A stretch of 64,000 bases of DNA from Nymphaea colorata (GCF_008831285.2 NC_045143.1:9991503-10055502), one strand, 5' to 3'; positions 1 to 14,061 are shown, counted from the stretch's first letter. Numbers and translations are program-made. The notes: generated by a model from the letters alone, not told the origin.

Positions 1-1657
1 CCCCAAACCATTAGGCCAACCCCCTTTAAAAAAATATACCATTTTCTCTAGTTAAAGAAACATATATAGCTCATTTATGAAAGGGTTATGAAATTTCGAC
101 ATAGAGCAATCAAATGTTACACTGTGACGAAGAAGAGAAAGGATGCTAAATGACATTTAGCCAATTATATGCAATCCTTTTCTTTTCTTTAATCGCTTTC
201 CTTACTAAAAACTTGTCTAACGACTTTTCACTTAAGGTATCACAATTTCCATATAATTAATTTAAAAGTGCCTTAAATTTTCATTTTCTTTGTAACCTCA
301 GCTTCATCGGACATCGGAGCTAGTTGTATGTCATGAGGCAGGCAGGGGTCCCTCTACTTTTATTATTATCTTTTAATTATAATTAATACACAATCAACTA
401 AGAGAAAGAAATTTCAATGAAATGAAAGAGGGCTTCGCTTTTGCTCCAGCGATGGAATTAATCCTCCTATTCACTCGAAAAAAAAAACATTTTTTTTCAC
501 TTAATAATTTTATTATGTAATGATCCGTAGGTTAACCTATTGGCGAGCAAAAATGGAGAGCAGTTTATATGTTAAATCGTAAAAGGAGTGGGTGTTTTAT
601 GTCGCCCCTTATATACATGTGCCCTAATAACACACAAATCGGGCTCGCAAAAAATGAGGCCCAGCTCAGAAAATTAAAGAAGGTGCACCTTTATTTGAAA
701 TTACAAAAAAGGCAGCCCCTTAAATAAAATTTCATCTCTTTTTGTATAAAGCAGTTTTGCAGCGCTTAATACGTGTGAGCTCCCACTCAAGGGGCAATAT
801 TTGAACCATTTCTTTTTGTTCACACTTAAAAAGTTGGATCCGTAATCAGTCGGGTTTCTTAGCTTAATATGGCAAAATTCTCCCACATAATCTAAGAAAA
901 ATGGATAATCAAGTTAATTATAACAAAATTCTCCCCTCAATTTAATTTTAAATTTACATGTAAATTTTACAAAATTTTATTTATTTTAAATATGTTCTAG
1001 TTAAAATTTTGAAACTACAATTCAACCCTCTTCATAAAAAGAATTATAGCTTCGCCCTGGTCGTATCTAATATCTATTCTATTGCAACTCCTTTATAAGT
1101 CTTATTAGTTTACTTTGAAAAATACGTCCGCATGTGACAACATTCATGCAGATCCCGAAGATGGATCCGCCTACTCTGGATGTATTAAGAAAAGTTATGA
1201 ACTGACCAATCTTCATAATGAAATTTCATGGCATAAATTCAAGTGTCCATTCCAGAAAAGTTGGTGCACTTGTAATATGAGAAAATAGAGATCATCTTTT
1301 ACGATTTTTGTTTTGATGCATGTGCAGATCTTTTGCCTACACTAAAACAAAAGCGGCTTCTGATTTGGTCGCCCCTTTTTCTTGCCCATTTCTTGGATCC
1401 AGTCGGGGAAAATGACCTTAGAAAATGACTCATGATTCATTGCTAAGATGTCAATCTCATCCTTCTTGTCTTCATAGAAATATGAGACATTGAGTCTTAT
1501 ACTGCACCACCATGTCTGATAACCAGATCTGGGTTTGTTGTACTGGATCTGGGTCCATCTAGAACCGGTCTATTGAGATCCATATCAGACTGAATAGAAA
1601 GGTAACCAGATCTGCAGAAAAGAAAAAAAAAATCTTTCTAACAAAGATTAATTATGC

Positions 1658-1700
<43 letters not shown>

Positions 1701-3233
1701 TGCCAGTGTATCATTTATGAAGATAGCATAGTGTTATCTTAAATATAAAAGCGACATGATAAACCTAAGAGAAAGAAATCTCCAAATTTTAGGTTTGTTA
1801 TTGCTTGATAGATACAAAGAAAAGATAAATCGATTGTCTCTTAATGTATCAGTCAGAAAATTATCGGAGGAACATGTATAATATTAAAGAAATCATATAT
1901 CCACCACCTTTATAGATCAGGTAATAAACATCAATGTAATGAGTTGAATTTTCCTGCATCTAATATCTAGACGATCAACATATCATAATGCGGTTTGGAT
2001 TTAGATATGATTTTATGAGTTTGCTTATTAACTTAAATGTCATATTTGGGTTCGATTCAGATTTCAAATTTATAAGTCAATTTAGACATTGTATAGACCT
2101 TTCTTCATGCACATTTGAATCCAAATATGTGAGGAATATTTCTGACTTGAATCCAATGCTTGACATATCTTTCTCAAACAGATACAAACGCATGCATACA
2201 CACAAATTCAAGTTGTTTAATTTATTGGCCACTATTTTTTATCCAAACGACAAGACATTAAGAAAGTTATGCCTTTAGTAAATTTAAATGCCCTTAATAG
2301 GACAATACGAATTGAAACTATAAAATGACTTGAAGAAATCTTTTAAAGAAAAAAAAATAGAGGCTTGAAAAAAGAATTTCATTTAACATCATAAACCGTA
2401 TACCAAATTAATTATACAATTCAATAATGTTTTGATCATCCAAGAAAAATTAATTGGCTAAAAATATCAAATTATAACATGGCTATTTTATTATCTTACA
2501 AACATTTTTCATTAGGCACAGAGAAAAAGAGAGTGAGAGAACCATTGACCTCACCAAACAAATATTATTTCCACATTGGCATCTTCATGGAATCATGAAG
2601 ATAATCTAAAGAAAGTAGAATTCAAAAGTTTCTGTTGCTCTATTGTTATGGACAAAAAAATAAAAATTCTCCACATCACATGGAAGATTTGCCTGAGCTG
2701 TCTTGATGGTGAAGTATAAGGAATCTCGATGATGGGCGCCCCTGAATAAACAAGCTGATCCATTTAAAGTCCTCACAATGTTCAAGACATCCATGTGAAC
2801 ATGAAGGAATTTGCAAAAGCATAAAAAATTGGCATATTTTTTTTATTACAAATCATGTTTTGGTTTCTGAAATATAATTATGACTTTTTGTCGAAGCATT
2901 CTGATCTATTATGATATGATGATTTTCCATGATTTTGATTTTATTTATTACCTACATTTTCAAAGCAAAAAATTCTAAATACGCTGTGTAAATTACATCC
3001 GATCGGTTATTTTTGATAGCTTGATCACTATATATGTATATTGGATGATTTAACTGTTGCTAAAAAACAGTCGCTACTCACTACATTGGTATTAAAGGCG
3101 GTTTATGGTGTGGTGACAATTTATAATGCCTTTAGCAATAAATTGTGGTCTTCTTAACTACAAGTTCCTAAATTTTATCCATTAGGTAAATATTGACTAT
3201 ACACACATATATATATCTATATCTATATCTATA

Positions 3234-3330
<97 letters not shown>

Positions 3331-3993
3331 CATGTTGTAAGTATTGGATTCTATCTCGCGTCAGAGTCCTTAAAAAAGTTGTATCTCGTACCAATCAAAT
3401 CATGCTGGCTAAAAAAGATTATCCTATTATTGTATGGTGAAATGCAAGATGTATCAAGATCAAGATATATCTAGATCGTATGGTCAGATGCAAAAGATTA
3501 TCCTTTTCGCATCATTTTGTTGCCGTTGTGCAAAACTTATATGAATGACATGCAGATATATCAAAAAAGGCTACATATATTCATCGTGGTCTTTAATCTA
3601 ATTTGTTGGAAACAAACTCGCGAATCAACTTTTAACAAAACAAAAAAGAAAGTGGATTTCTAAGACTTAAGGATACATAAAATTGTAAAGCATTGTTTTT
3701 TAAAGTTCTTTAAATGTCAACTTATCTGTCATAATTAGACGACCAATATTTTATTTTAATAGACAAATTATTTACATCATGTCTATATACATGTCCAGAT
3801 ATAAAAAAGAAGCCCAAAAAAGGAAAACACTGCAAAACTAAACTCTCTTTATTAGTTCTCCGTGTAGGTTTTCATGAAAAAATCTTCCGGCCTCTCATAG
3901 CACACTCTTGTTACAATGGGCGGTATGTTTAATTACATCCGGCAAACGCTACATTTGGCAGCCGTGATTTTACCAAGCTCAAAATAGTCGGAG

Positions 3994-4041
<48 letters not shown>

Positions 4042-5695
4042 CCCATGAAAAGCCTTGGTTGCCTCAATGTTAAGCTGGCATTTAAATGCGTGCATTACAA
4101 TAACTGGCATTAAATGCCTGCCCAGGTATCCAAATTACACCTATTTTAGAACAACTATTTCAATAAAAGAAGAATTAAAATATATGAGAAATAACGATAA
4201 AAGATCTGACGGGATGCTTCCTTTGTCTAATGTTTCACATTTCACTTAGCTAAAGCATCACATCTTGCCAAAAACACTTTTTGTGGACGGCAAATAAAAA
4301 TCACGGTCGGCAGACAGCGGCAGAGCCAAAAACATTCTCCCTAAGCGGCACTAGTTACGTAATTTTAAATTTTAAATAGCATTTGCATGTAAATGAGAAA
4401 AATTGGCATGAAGTTTCAATATGAAAATAAACACTTTTTGTGGACCCATAAAGGCAATTGCTCACAATGCTCACAGCTACTTGTAAAAAAACAAATCTTC
4501 AAGACCTTGAATGAAATTCTTAACAATGTAATCTAGATATAATTAAAAAAAAAAGTATGACATCATAAAGAACGTTCACATCCATTGTTCTACTGCCTAT
4601 GGTTGTATGAAAGATGACTTCATGAAAGAAGAAAAGTTCCACATGTTGTTCTCCATCAGATGACAAGAGAACAAGAGAATGACACACGTAAAGCTAAATC
4701 TACTTTGCGGGGGGCGGAGCCACATGTCGGCATGTGTGGGCAAATGCTTACACAGTCCAATAAAATCCCCTTATATACATATTGATTGATCCTATTTTTT
4801 TGCATATTTATACATAAAAAGGTGCCTCTCAAAAACATGGTGAGTGCCCCTCAGTTGAGTAGGAAGAAAGGTCAAGTTACATGCAGAAATAGGTTGATTG
4901 TTGATCGTACAACCACAATATTTAATAAGCATTAGGGAAGTACATCAGAAAAAAGGAAAGTTCAAAATTCTCCAGTCAACACATCTTGACAATAAACAAG
5001 TGGTCACCAAAAGCAGGTTTGTCATTTTCTCTTTTTACTGGTAAACTAGCTATAATGTCTTATGAAGACAAAAATGAATTAGTTCTCTAAGAATTGACGT
5101 AGATAACTAGATAAACAACATAAAAAGTTAAGAAAGTAACCGCAAAAATCTTTCAGTCGAGGCCATAGAAGTGTTCGATTTTCTTGAGACCAATAATCTA
5201 TACTCCCCATCCAAGAAGAACTCACAATACTTGCATGATTTAAATTGCTTCCATAATTTGAAGACCAATCAAACACTTACTAAACTTACAACATTTCATA
5301 ATTTGAGTTAGGAAAATTTAAACTCAAAGTTAATTAAAGAATAAAGGAAAAAATTTATTAAAGGATCCTTGTCTAAAAGATCACCAATATCCAGGGAAAA
5401 CCAACAAACAAAAGTCCAATAATTGTAGAACCTTTTCATAGATTCTTGGACTCCCCTGAATTACATCAATTCTCAATCAATCAAAGGTAGTTATAATGCA
5501 TTATCCTCTCTTTTTTTTTTCTTTTTTAGCTAAAGGACACAAAGTATAGACTAATTAAACTACAAAATTTTATGAACTTTTGAGAATCACCTGTAAAGAA
5601 GGAAGGAGCACTAGAAACCTTGAAGAAAATGAATAGGTGAGAGATCAAAATAAAAATAAATGAACAAGGTCAAAACATTGTATATGCATGTCTTC
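1..5695. other. Intergenic stretch with microsatellites and old repeat debris
   Basis: I find no gene here. The only reading frames are short and lack recognisable domains. The stretch holds pure TA microsatellites near 1660-1698 and 3994-4038, and a compound CT-then-AT block at about 3206-3327. A 'ggcggagcca' motif near 4729 resembles the ends of the TIR-like dispersed repeats at 46.1 and 57.4 kb. The segment at about 3060-3110 carries a 'ctaaaaaacagtcgct' motif that is related, in reverse, to sequence near 54.3 kb and may be MITE debris. Confidence 0.6.
3206..3327. repeat. Compound microsatellite (CT)n(AT)n
   Basis: A short TATC-type run passes into CT repeats and then about 80 bases of AT repeats. 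Predicted proteins made of alternating Ile-Tyr across this block are artefacts of the repeat. Confidence 0.95.
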
Positions 5696-5927
5696 TGTAA
5701 AGAGAAGATGACATAGAATGAAAATGAATACTCTTGCTTCTTCAATAAATTGCAATAGAGGAAGAAACTGTGTAACAATCAATATAGCTGTATATGGAAA
5801 TATACAACAAACTTAAAGATAAGTTATAACAGATTTTGCTGACATTTATCTTCACAAAATTACTCAATGTTATCTTTGTTGTAACTAGTCCTTTATCTCC
5901 TTGTGGCTTGATGCTATTTCTTTAACA
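5696..5927 (-). repeat. 3' LTR of the decayed Copia element
   Basis: In element sense it starts TGTTAAAGAAAT and ends CTTTACA, so it has the standard TG...CA ends. It shares outer blocks with the LTR at 10081-10318, including the shared AAACTTAAAGATAAG motif. Positions 5846-5900 are reversed relative to that partner. Confidence 0.8.
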
Positions 5928-8720
5928 CACTACCTCAAGTTGAGCATGGCTGGAAGCATGCTAAGTTTGTCCATGAACTCTTCAAATAGAGCTGTTCTAT
6001 AGCCCTAGTGATTCCATCAGCTAATTGTTCAGATGACTTAATGAACTTTATAGAAATATGACCTTTAGAAACATTTTATAGAATTATGTGAGCATGAAAT
6101 ACTAGATTTGTGGCAAGATATAAGGCTCATATATTATTGTACCATAACATAGGTGCTTCATCACGTGATCGACCCAATTCCAATAACAAAGCCTTGGCTA
6201 TAACAATTTGGTTGTTGCACATGCTAGCAACTTGTATTCCGCTTAGGTATTTGAGTGTAGTATTGTTCGTTGTTTTTTTGAAGCCCATGATACAATATTG
6301 TCACCAAGAAATGTAGCAAAGCCTTCAGTAGGCTTCTGGTCTTCAACATTATAGGCCTAGTCTACATCAATATATGCACTTAGGAGTAAATGATCGGGGC
6401 AGAGAATGCATAATCCATAATTGCATGTACCCTTTAAGTAATGAAAAATACATTTTACTAGAACCCAGTGTTGCTTTGTCAGTTGTCACATGAACTAACA
6501 CACTCACTTGATGGTGAAAGTGACTTTTGGTCTAGTTACAATGATATATTGAAGTGTGCCCAACCGACCCTGATAGAGAGTAGGATTCAACAATAAAGTG
6601 TCAGAAGGTGTAGACTGGTTGCTGGACATAGGCATAGTGATTGATTTTGCATTTATCATTTTGGCTTCGACCAAAATATGATGTACATATGTTTGTTGTT
6701 TTACACTTATGGAATGAAATCAACGATCTATTTTTTTTTTCAAGAAAAAATGTAAGTGATGGCAAATGAATTGCAGAGTTGATTAAGGATCTAGTCAATA
6801 ATTCAAACAGATATGCCGGTGACAATCACATCATTGACATATACCAACATATAGAGCTGCTCTTTTCCTTTATCAAGAAACAAAGAAGTATCAAACTGGG
6901 ATACATGAAAACTAATATAATGTAGGAAATACTTAGTTGATGGTACCACGCCCACAGAGCCATTTGAGACCACATAGAGCTTTATTCAATTTGCATACAT
7001 ATGTTGGAAAGCAAGTGTCTACAAATCCATTGGGTGGAGCAAAATATATCATTGAGGTAGCCATTGAGAAACGTGTTATCAAAATCAAGTAAAGCGGCAC
7101 GTTGTGTGGCAAGAGTGAAAATCACCTGCTTGATCGGTTTGAATATGATACTAAATGTCTTAAGTTATTGATGTAGTCAATTATGTTGCATTGGCAAGAG
7201 CGAGAATCACTCGAATAATAGTCGGCTTGATGGTGAGACTAAATGTCTCACCATAATCTATACTTGCCTCTTGGGGAAAGCCTCAGGCAACCAATCTTGC
7301 GTTGTTTCAAGCTATGGACCCATCAACATAACGTTTTATTTTGAAAATCCATCTTGTGCCAGTGACATTAAACTATAGATCTGGAGGAACCAAACATCAT
7401 TCTTGGTTTTGGTGCAGAGCATCCACTTCTTATTTCATGACTATGAGCCAAGGAGGAGACAAATTTCTTTCTTTGAATGACATAGGTTCATTGTTGGGAT
7501 GAATGAAACATTCTCTCATTGACCTGAAAACACCTTCAATTTAAGAGATCCTATCATTAAACTAGTTAGCATGTGATGTGTACAAGATGTTTGTGTTTGA
7601 ATCTCAACGGAAGTTGATAGAGAAGTTAGAGTAGGCTCTTATAAAATGATTGTGGGTGAAATAAAACCAACCTCTGGTAAACCAAGAGTAACATCAGGTT
7701 ATTGAGAAGACAAAATTCCATGATGATGGTAGTTCAAGAGGTTATGTTTCTCAACCTCTCTTTCATGAGCAAAAAAGGTACAAAGTCATCATTATTTTCT
7801 TATCTATCATGATGGGGGTCAAAGAGCCATGATTATGAGCCGATATATAATATTGAGAAATCCACTTATTAAAACCAGTAGGTTGAAATGGCATATCTAA
7901 TGATAACCATTGATAATACTCATCAAATATGATGTGCCTTGAGATGATGGCTCGGTTAGATTTTGGCTCCAGGCATAGATAGCCTTTGTAGCGTCTAGTA
8001 CCCAAATTAACATGTATGCAGCTGTCATGGGTTAAACTTGTTAGTATTATGGTCAAGAAGGGTAACACCTAAAATACCAAAAACACATGAAAGAATAATC
8101 ACGAACCATATTAAATAACATTTGAAATGGTAATTTCTTTGTTGAGTTTGAGTTTGCGGAACCAATTATAATATATATTGTAGTCCTAGCCTCCACCCAA
8201 AAGTCATGGTGCTATTGTGCATTGTTAATCATGCTTAATCGAGTTTCAACAATGTGCTAATTATTTCTTTCAATAATGCCATTTTGTTCAGAAGTGTATG
8301 GGCGTGAGAACCAACACATTATGCCATGAGATTCCAGTTCCATCTCAAAAATTTTGTTACAAATTCCATTCCATTGTCAGATTGAACCATTTTGATATGT
8401 GTTCACAATTGCTTGTCAACTGCAGTTTTGAAATTCGCAAGGCATTGATAGACTTCAAACTTGCACTTTAGAAGAAATAGCCATGTGAATTGAGAGAAGT
8501 TGTTAAGGATCAACAAAAAGTACATATACCTATCTCGAGATGAAGTAGTGTCAGACCCCATACATTCATATGAATCTACTCAAGAGCCTTGGTCGCATGA
8601 AAATTTGATGAAATAAATGAAAGTTTATGTGATTTTCCAATCAAGCAATGTCTATACTCTTTTTTTTTTTTAATAGAGGAGTTTACTGAAATGACCAAGT
8701 GACTTCAATAGAGTAACTAA

Positions 8721-9023
8721 CTATCTTCCTAGTAGCATGCCTAAGCCTTCTATGCATTCTTCGTATGACCCACAAACATCATTTGAACGTTGAGCAAAAG
8801 TCTCTATCTTCTTTTCTTGATTTCTAGCTGGCTTTACTCGAACGTGGTAGAATTTGTCTCTAGTTTTTGGCCCATGAAGAAGCTCCCTACCTGTCAAATT
8901 ATCCTTAATTACAAAATTAAATTTAGTAAATTCACTAAAACACCCATTATCCAAAGTAAATTTCCCCATCAAAATCAAATTATTTTTCATTTGAGAGACA
9001 TGAAGACTATTTTTTAAAATCAA
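8721..9023 (-). pseudogene. Copia GAG-pre-integrase fragment
   Basis: This is the longest surviving frame of the decayed element, at 100 codons. It reads LKNSLHVSQMKNNLILMGKF, followed by VIKDNLTGRELLHGP and a tyrosine-histidine pair. That is the usual Copia segment between the protease and the integrase zinc finger. A degenerate protease-like stretch (TITVGNGKFLPIK) lies just upstream in the element sense, with a stop in between. It is not expected to make a functional protein. Confidence 0.8.
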
Positions 9024-10080
9024 TGAAGTGCCTTAGATCTTAACCAGCACTTTCTCTAGAAGCTTTATAGGTAAAAATTTACCATTGCCAACTGTTATAG
9101 TGTCCAAGCCTTTCTTGTTTTGCATGGTTTCATCATTGTTAGTGGCCTCAATGTCAAGGTACATATGTTCATCTCTAGCATCTTGAAGTGTCATTATAAA
9201 GTAGGCATGTGGGATGTCTCAGATTGTCTTTGCAGTGTCATCCCTTTTGGCCACATGACAGACAACACTTTCCTTATGCTTCATTATTAGAGGATTGAGA
9301 CTGATTATTTCCATATTGATTCTGGCTTCGACCTCCTTGTCCTTGATAAGAGCCACATCAATGACCGCGGCCTCGCCTATGCAGGCCTGTTGAAGATAGC
9401 ATTTTTAAACAGATAGCATTTTCTAACTTGTTTGGCTGCACAAGCACATTGGGCTTTAATATTTGCAATATTTTCTCTTGATTAAAAAGAATATCATAGA
9501 GATAAGAAAATGTCAACACCTTTGACACAAACGTGACAAGCGAGGTCATGAGACTTTCATATTCACTTGAAAGTTCATTTGTAAATATTTGAATGCTGCA
9601 AGAAAGTCCACCAATATCTTACTCTTCTCCAAATACTCTACAATCCTCATGTTTCCTTTCTTCATAAATATGAGAGCTTTCTTCATCTACATGACATGAA
9701 AGGGAGACTAGGATCCATATACCTTTTTCAATGTGGTCCAATCTTCATGAGCTCAGCGAGATCTAATGATTTGCCTATATCTACCTCTGATACAATGGCC
9801 TTTATCCAACTTAATGCCCACTGATCATATTTTCTCCATGATACAAAGTATTGGTTGCTTTCTTCTTTTTCATTTGACATAATTTTTTAAATTACGGGTT
9901 TAAAAATGGAAGCATTGACATATTTTAATATCTATTGAGATATCATGACTAACTCAAGTTGGCTCTTCCACAACTTGTAGTTGTCCATGTTCAACTTTAC
10001 ATAGACTAGCCTAGCAATGGCAATCCATTGGGCAGTAGACAAGAAAGTCATTGGGCTGTGAAGCGCTAGCTTTGATACCA

Positions 10081-10318
10081 TAAAGAGAAGACAACATACA
10101 TAAAATGAAAATGAATACTCTTGGTTTTTCAATAAATTGCAAAAGCTCACATGACTTTTATATAATAATCTTATACAACTAAGAAAGATCATGCTTAACG
10201 GTCTATACCATAGTATACAATAAACTTAAAGATAAGATTGTGACATGGAGGAGATAAAGGACTGGTTACAGCGATGATAACATCGAGTATTTTTGTAAAG
10301 AGAATTGTTTCTTTAACA
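10081..10318 (-). repeat. 5' LTR of the decayed Copia element
   Basis: In element sense it starts TGTTAAAGAAAC and runs directly into the primer-binding site, with the terminal CA eroded. It is similar in length to the other LTR, but its 10250-10304 block matches the reverse complement of 5846-5900. Confidence 0.8.
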
Positions 10319-10714
10319 TTTGTATATCATACAAAGTTGTATTTTGCTAAACACAACTAAACCTTCATGCACAAGCATGCGTTAAATTAGAACTTGATCA
10401 CAAGAACATGAACAAGAGCAGTAACTAATGTGCACATAACCACAAGCCCCAATCCAGCAAATCGATTTTCAAAGTCAGCAAAGCATGAACTTGGAGTGAG
10501 AGAAATGATGACAAACAACAACAACAAGCAAGAACCGACCCCTAGCCTACTTCAACATAACATAAAAGGGGTTGGGTAATGCAAAATGCAAATGAACTAG
10601 TATAACAGGTTTAACGAGCAAGATGTGGGAAATAAACAAGATAGAAATTAACATGATGCATTGTTGGATCAAGAGCAGATCTGTGAGGAAACCTAATGTC
10701 ACCTAACATTCTCT

Positions 10715-10782
<68 letters not shown>

Positions 10783-11985
10783 GATGAGCTATTCTTGTTG
10801 CAAAGAGCATGAGACCACATTGCCATGAGTAGCAAACAAAAGACAACGATGCAATGGAGCAATGAAAATGCTCATGCTACTGATGGTCCACCATAGTGCA
10901 ACAGCGGTTGCGGTGGCGAATGTAAGGGATTATAAAAGAATGTGATTCCGTGATAGAGAGAAGAGAATTCCTAATAGGCAGAAAAAAGCATGAGACTTTA
11001 GTCACATCTATCAGATTGGGAGAAAAGGCACAAGGCTTTAATTCCATATTAGCACTAGAAACCAACTCCTTCCTCTGCATTTGTTACAATGTAATTTTTT
11101 GTTAAGTTTGAATTTTAGTTCTACATTTGCAATGAAATTCTATGTTTTAAACATTACCTAAATGAAATTCAAATTTTGATTGTGATGGAAGTAAATGATA
11201 GAAAATCAACTATTGCATTCGTCACGTAAAAGAACAAGAAGTAAAATGTAATTACTTTATCTAGTGCAGATGTAGAACACACGATGTTGACATCAACTAC
11301 TAGTAACCTAAAGTGAGTTAGATCAATTATGAATGAGATGAACATCCATACTACTACATCTGTGACAATAAAATTGTTGCGAACCGGTTGTGTCTGACCT
11401 CGGCCAAGCAAATGGTATGAGTCACTCATGTGGCCAGCCTAGGCATTGCTGGGTAAAGAAGTGAGATCAATGAGTCAAATAGAAAGCAATGCACTTAGGG
11501 TATACAATATAGTAGTGTGAAAATGAAGTGCATCAATGCAACATGATCAGCAATTCCTTCAAAGATGCAATCCCATCAGTAAGTTCGCATGCATAGCATT
11601 AGGCTGCATACATGGGTACACAAGGGTTTAGGACTAATTCTCTAAGTGGATGCATAGGCAGTGTCCTTAAAGAGTGAATGAATGCTCGGCCCTGAGTAAA
11701 ACAATGGTCTGCAGCGTTGCTTAGTCACATTAATTAGTTGGCAATTGGCTTTAGCTGACTTCCTTCCAAGGAAGTCTTCCTCCTACCTAGATTTCATATA
11801 GAAATAGATAGAGGCGCTTGGAGGAATGACGTGTTATAATAAGGCCTCATGCCTATGGTTTGTTGATAGTTTATTGTGAGATAAATCTATGATGATGCCC
11901 ATGATTTGCCAAGTGCCTAAAACTCATTATCTGGTCTATGGTATGAAAAAATGAAAAATTCTTCCACTGCCTTAAAGGAAAGGTA
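10319..11985. other. Intergenic stretch
   Basis: I see no gene or clear element. An (AT)n(AG)n compound microsatellite lies at about 10722-10783. Short frames at 10877-11080 and 11169-11429 show no family signature. Confidence 0.5.
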
Positions 11986-12300
11986 GGCTGGCCGAAGGCT
12001 TCTAAAAACCTTCAACACTGCATGGGCTGAAGTAGCTCAAAACTTTGGCCTATAACAAGTTAAGTAGGCGACAAAGATAGATGACATGCCGAGTTTAGGA
12101 TTGTAAACTAAGTCCTCATGAAGTTGTATTTTGACTACACATTCATCTTTTTTAGGTAACAGTATTGTGCTTTGGGTTATTCAACTTGATTAGGAAGATC
12201 GATAAGTTAATGTACAAGTTAGATCTGGCACCAAAATTCAAGATGCGTCCAATGTTTCATGTATGCAACATGAAGCACGAGTATTACCTCATCTCTTTAA
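11986..12300 (+). pseudogene. Ty3/Gypsy integrase C-terminal remnant
   Basis: Plus-strand translation at about 12170-12290 gives KLMYKLDLAPKFKMRPMFHV, followed by CNMKH. This matches the conserved tail of Gypsy integrases, which typically reads 'AYKLxLPxxxKIHPVFHVSxLK'. A possible upstream piece reads LSPHEVVF and resembles the 'GxSPFEVVYG' motif. Stops break the frame and I found no LTR nearby, so this is an isolated scrap. The limits are approximate. Confidence 0.55.
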
Positions 12301-13589
12301 AAAATAACATAGTCTATTTCGACTTAATTACCATTATGTGATCTCTTTAAAAGCATAACATAGTCTATTTCGACTAAATATGGTACATGAGCGCCTGGCA
12401 GCTTCTGGTTTGTTTACATATACGTATATATATTTATTTATTGCATCCTATTAAAAGGTTTCTTTTTCTACACTTAAAATAAGAGAATGAGAAGGCGTAT
12501 AGAAGATAGAGTCAATACCTGTCGCCTATTAAAAAGGAAAAAGGGAAAAAGTGAATGAGAAAACTAGTTTTGTCGGTTGTATACATAAATAAATGAAAAA
12601 TATCTTTAATTGGAGACCTACCCTCTAACTGTAATTCTAATTGGTCCTCAAAGCTTCAATTTTTACACACAGGCCATACTTTTCTGACGACTGCCAAAAG
12701 AAGGCCTCCATTCACTGTTGTCCTACAATTCTAGTTACAGAATCAACCAATTTAAATCAATTGACAGTTATGCCTTCTGTATTACATAAGAGCAAAAGAA
12801 CATTTGCCAACTTAAAAGGCAAAACGTTCAAAAGCATAAAGTTTCATGCCCTTCAACGTGCCAAACGTGCCAAGGTTTAAAGTCTTGGAGGCTGCCAACA
12901 AAAACGAGGCCGTGCCCAAATGAATCAGAAAGATAGAAACTGTTTTGGAAAAACAAGCACTAGTCTCCTGAATGAGAATTTCTCAAAATATGAACGGCTA
13001 AATTTTCATCAAACGCCCGGACAAACTTTAAAGTTATCATCAGCATGTGGGAGGACTTTTGGCATAGGACAGATCACATATCAAAGCTGGTATGCCTCTT
13101 ATGGAGCCTCTTGTTTTCTGAAAACCAAGGGCGAATACAGTATGCGGGCCATGGCAGGAAACCCAAAAAAGCGCAGAATATGCCAATTTTGAGGGGTCGT
13201 CCAGAGAGTCCCATCATCCATTACGAAGCCATCCAGCTATGGTTTCTGTAGTTTTAATTGACAATTGGGTAGGAGGGCTAAAGGGCTAAGAAGGAGAGAT
13301 AGACTCTTTGGATGAAGAACAGAGGGTTTAGTTAAGATAAGGATCAAAACCCACGAGCAGGAACTCAATCCCATTCCACATGATGATGAGTGCAGCCCTC
13401 AACGACGCTTTGTGGCTCAAAGAAATAAGTCCGTCCACATCTCTTCCCACCAAAAAAGTATGTGACGTGTAGCTCTATCCAGAGCCACTGTATTCTCGAC
13501 CGTTACTCCACCCGGTTTAAAACTCCATTCGACCACATCCTCTCCTTCTAAAATTCCATATAGCGAGAAGAACTCTTTCTCTTTCTCTC
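12301..13589. other. Upstream flank of the OXS3-like gene
   Basis: I see no recognisable gene. The reading frames at 12641-13251 overlap each other in different frames and have no domain signature. The stretch just before 13590 is pyrimidine-rich (a TTTCTCTTTCTCTC-like run), which is common in plant 5' leaders. Confidence 0.45.
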
Positions 13590-14061
13590 ATGGCTAATGA
13601 GCATTCCGTTTTTGCCAATGAAGATAGCTTTTCTGATCGTGATGATGATTATGATGATGAACCAGAGACATTCGATATGAGCTCCCTGAGGAACCACCTT
13701 CCTGGAAAGTAAGAAGCTGGCTGCCCATTAATTGTTTGTTTTCCTTTCTTCGTTTCTTGGTGGTCTTGAAACTGCTGATCATGATTTTGTTGTTGGTGTT
13801 CATGAATTTGGACGCCTGATGTGAGGCTGATTGTGGGTGTTTGTGGTTTTGTGCAGAAGAGGGTTGTCGAGGTTTTTCTCAGGGAAATCGCAGTCTTTTA
13901 AGCGGATTTCGGACGTGAAGAGCGTTGAGGATCTGGAGAAGCCTGAGCAACCTTGCGTGAAGAAGAGGAAGAAGTGCAGCAAAAAGCATGGGCCATTCAT
14001 GCCTCCTGCTTCTTGTAGGCCTGTGTTGAGAACTCCTTGCAGGCCCTGTGTCGGGGTGTAG
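13590..14061 (+). CDS. OXIDATIVE STRESS 3-like protein, two exons
   Basis: The predicted protein has 107 residues. Exon 1 is 13590-13708, with donor AAA|GTAAGA; exon 2 is 13857-14061, with acceptor GTGCAG. The phase joins cleanly to give LPGKRGLSRFFSGKSQSF, then ISDVKSVEDLEKPE and a KKRKK run. That arrangement (an RGLS..F.GKS.SF block, then a VxSxEDLxKPE block, then basic residues) is the signature of the plant OXS3/OXS3-like family. Members are small nuclear proteins linked to heavy-metal and oxidative stress tolerance. The N-terminus is acidic (a DRDDDYDDE run at about residues 16-24), and the C-terminus is rich in Pro and Cys. The start is the first ATG after a pyrimidine-rich leader. The family call is by motif recognition only. 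The nuclear role is family knowledge, not something read from this sequence. Confidence 0.72.

Larger units (their letters stand above)
5696..10318 (-). mobile_element. Decayed full-length Ty1/Copia LTR retrotransposon
   Basis: A complete element of about 4.6 kb is read on the minus strand: 5' LTR at 10081-10318, gag and pol, 3' LTR at 5696-5927. A primer-binding site complementary to initiator tRNA-Met (TGGTATCAAAGC) abuts the 5' LTR at about 10069-10080. A degenerate polypurine tract (ACTTGAGGTAG) abuts the 3' LTR at about 5928-5940. The minus-strand frames show gag (NMDNYKLWKSQL, near 10.0 kb), the protease/GAG-pre-integrase region (VIKDNLTGRELLHGP, 8.8-9.0 kb), integrase core (PYTSEQNG, about 8.3 kb), reverse transcriptase (LDFDNTFLNGYL near 7.1 kb, then LGTLQYIIVTRPKV near 6.55 kb) and RNase H (about 6.2-6.4 kb). 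Many stops and frameshifts make it inactive. I see no clear target-site duplication. Confidence 0.9.
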
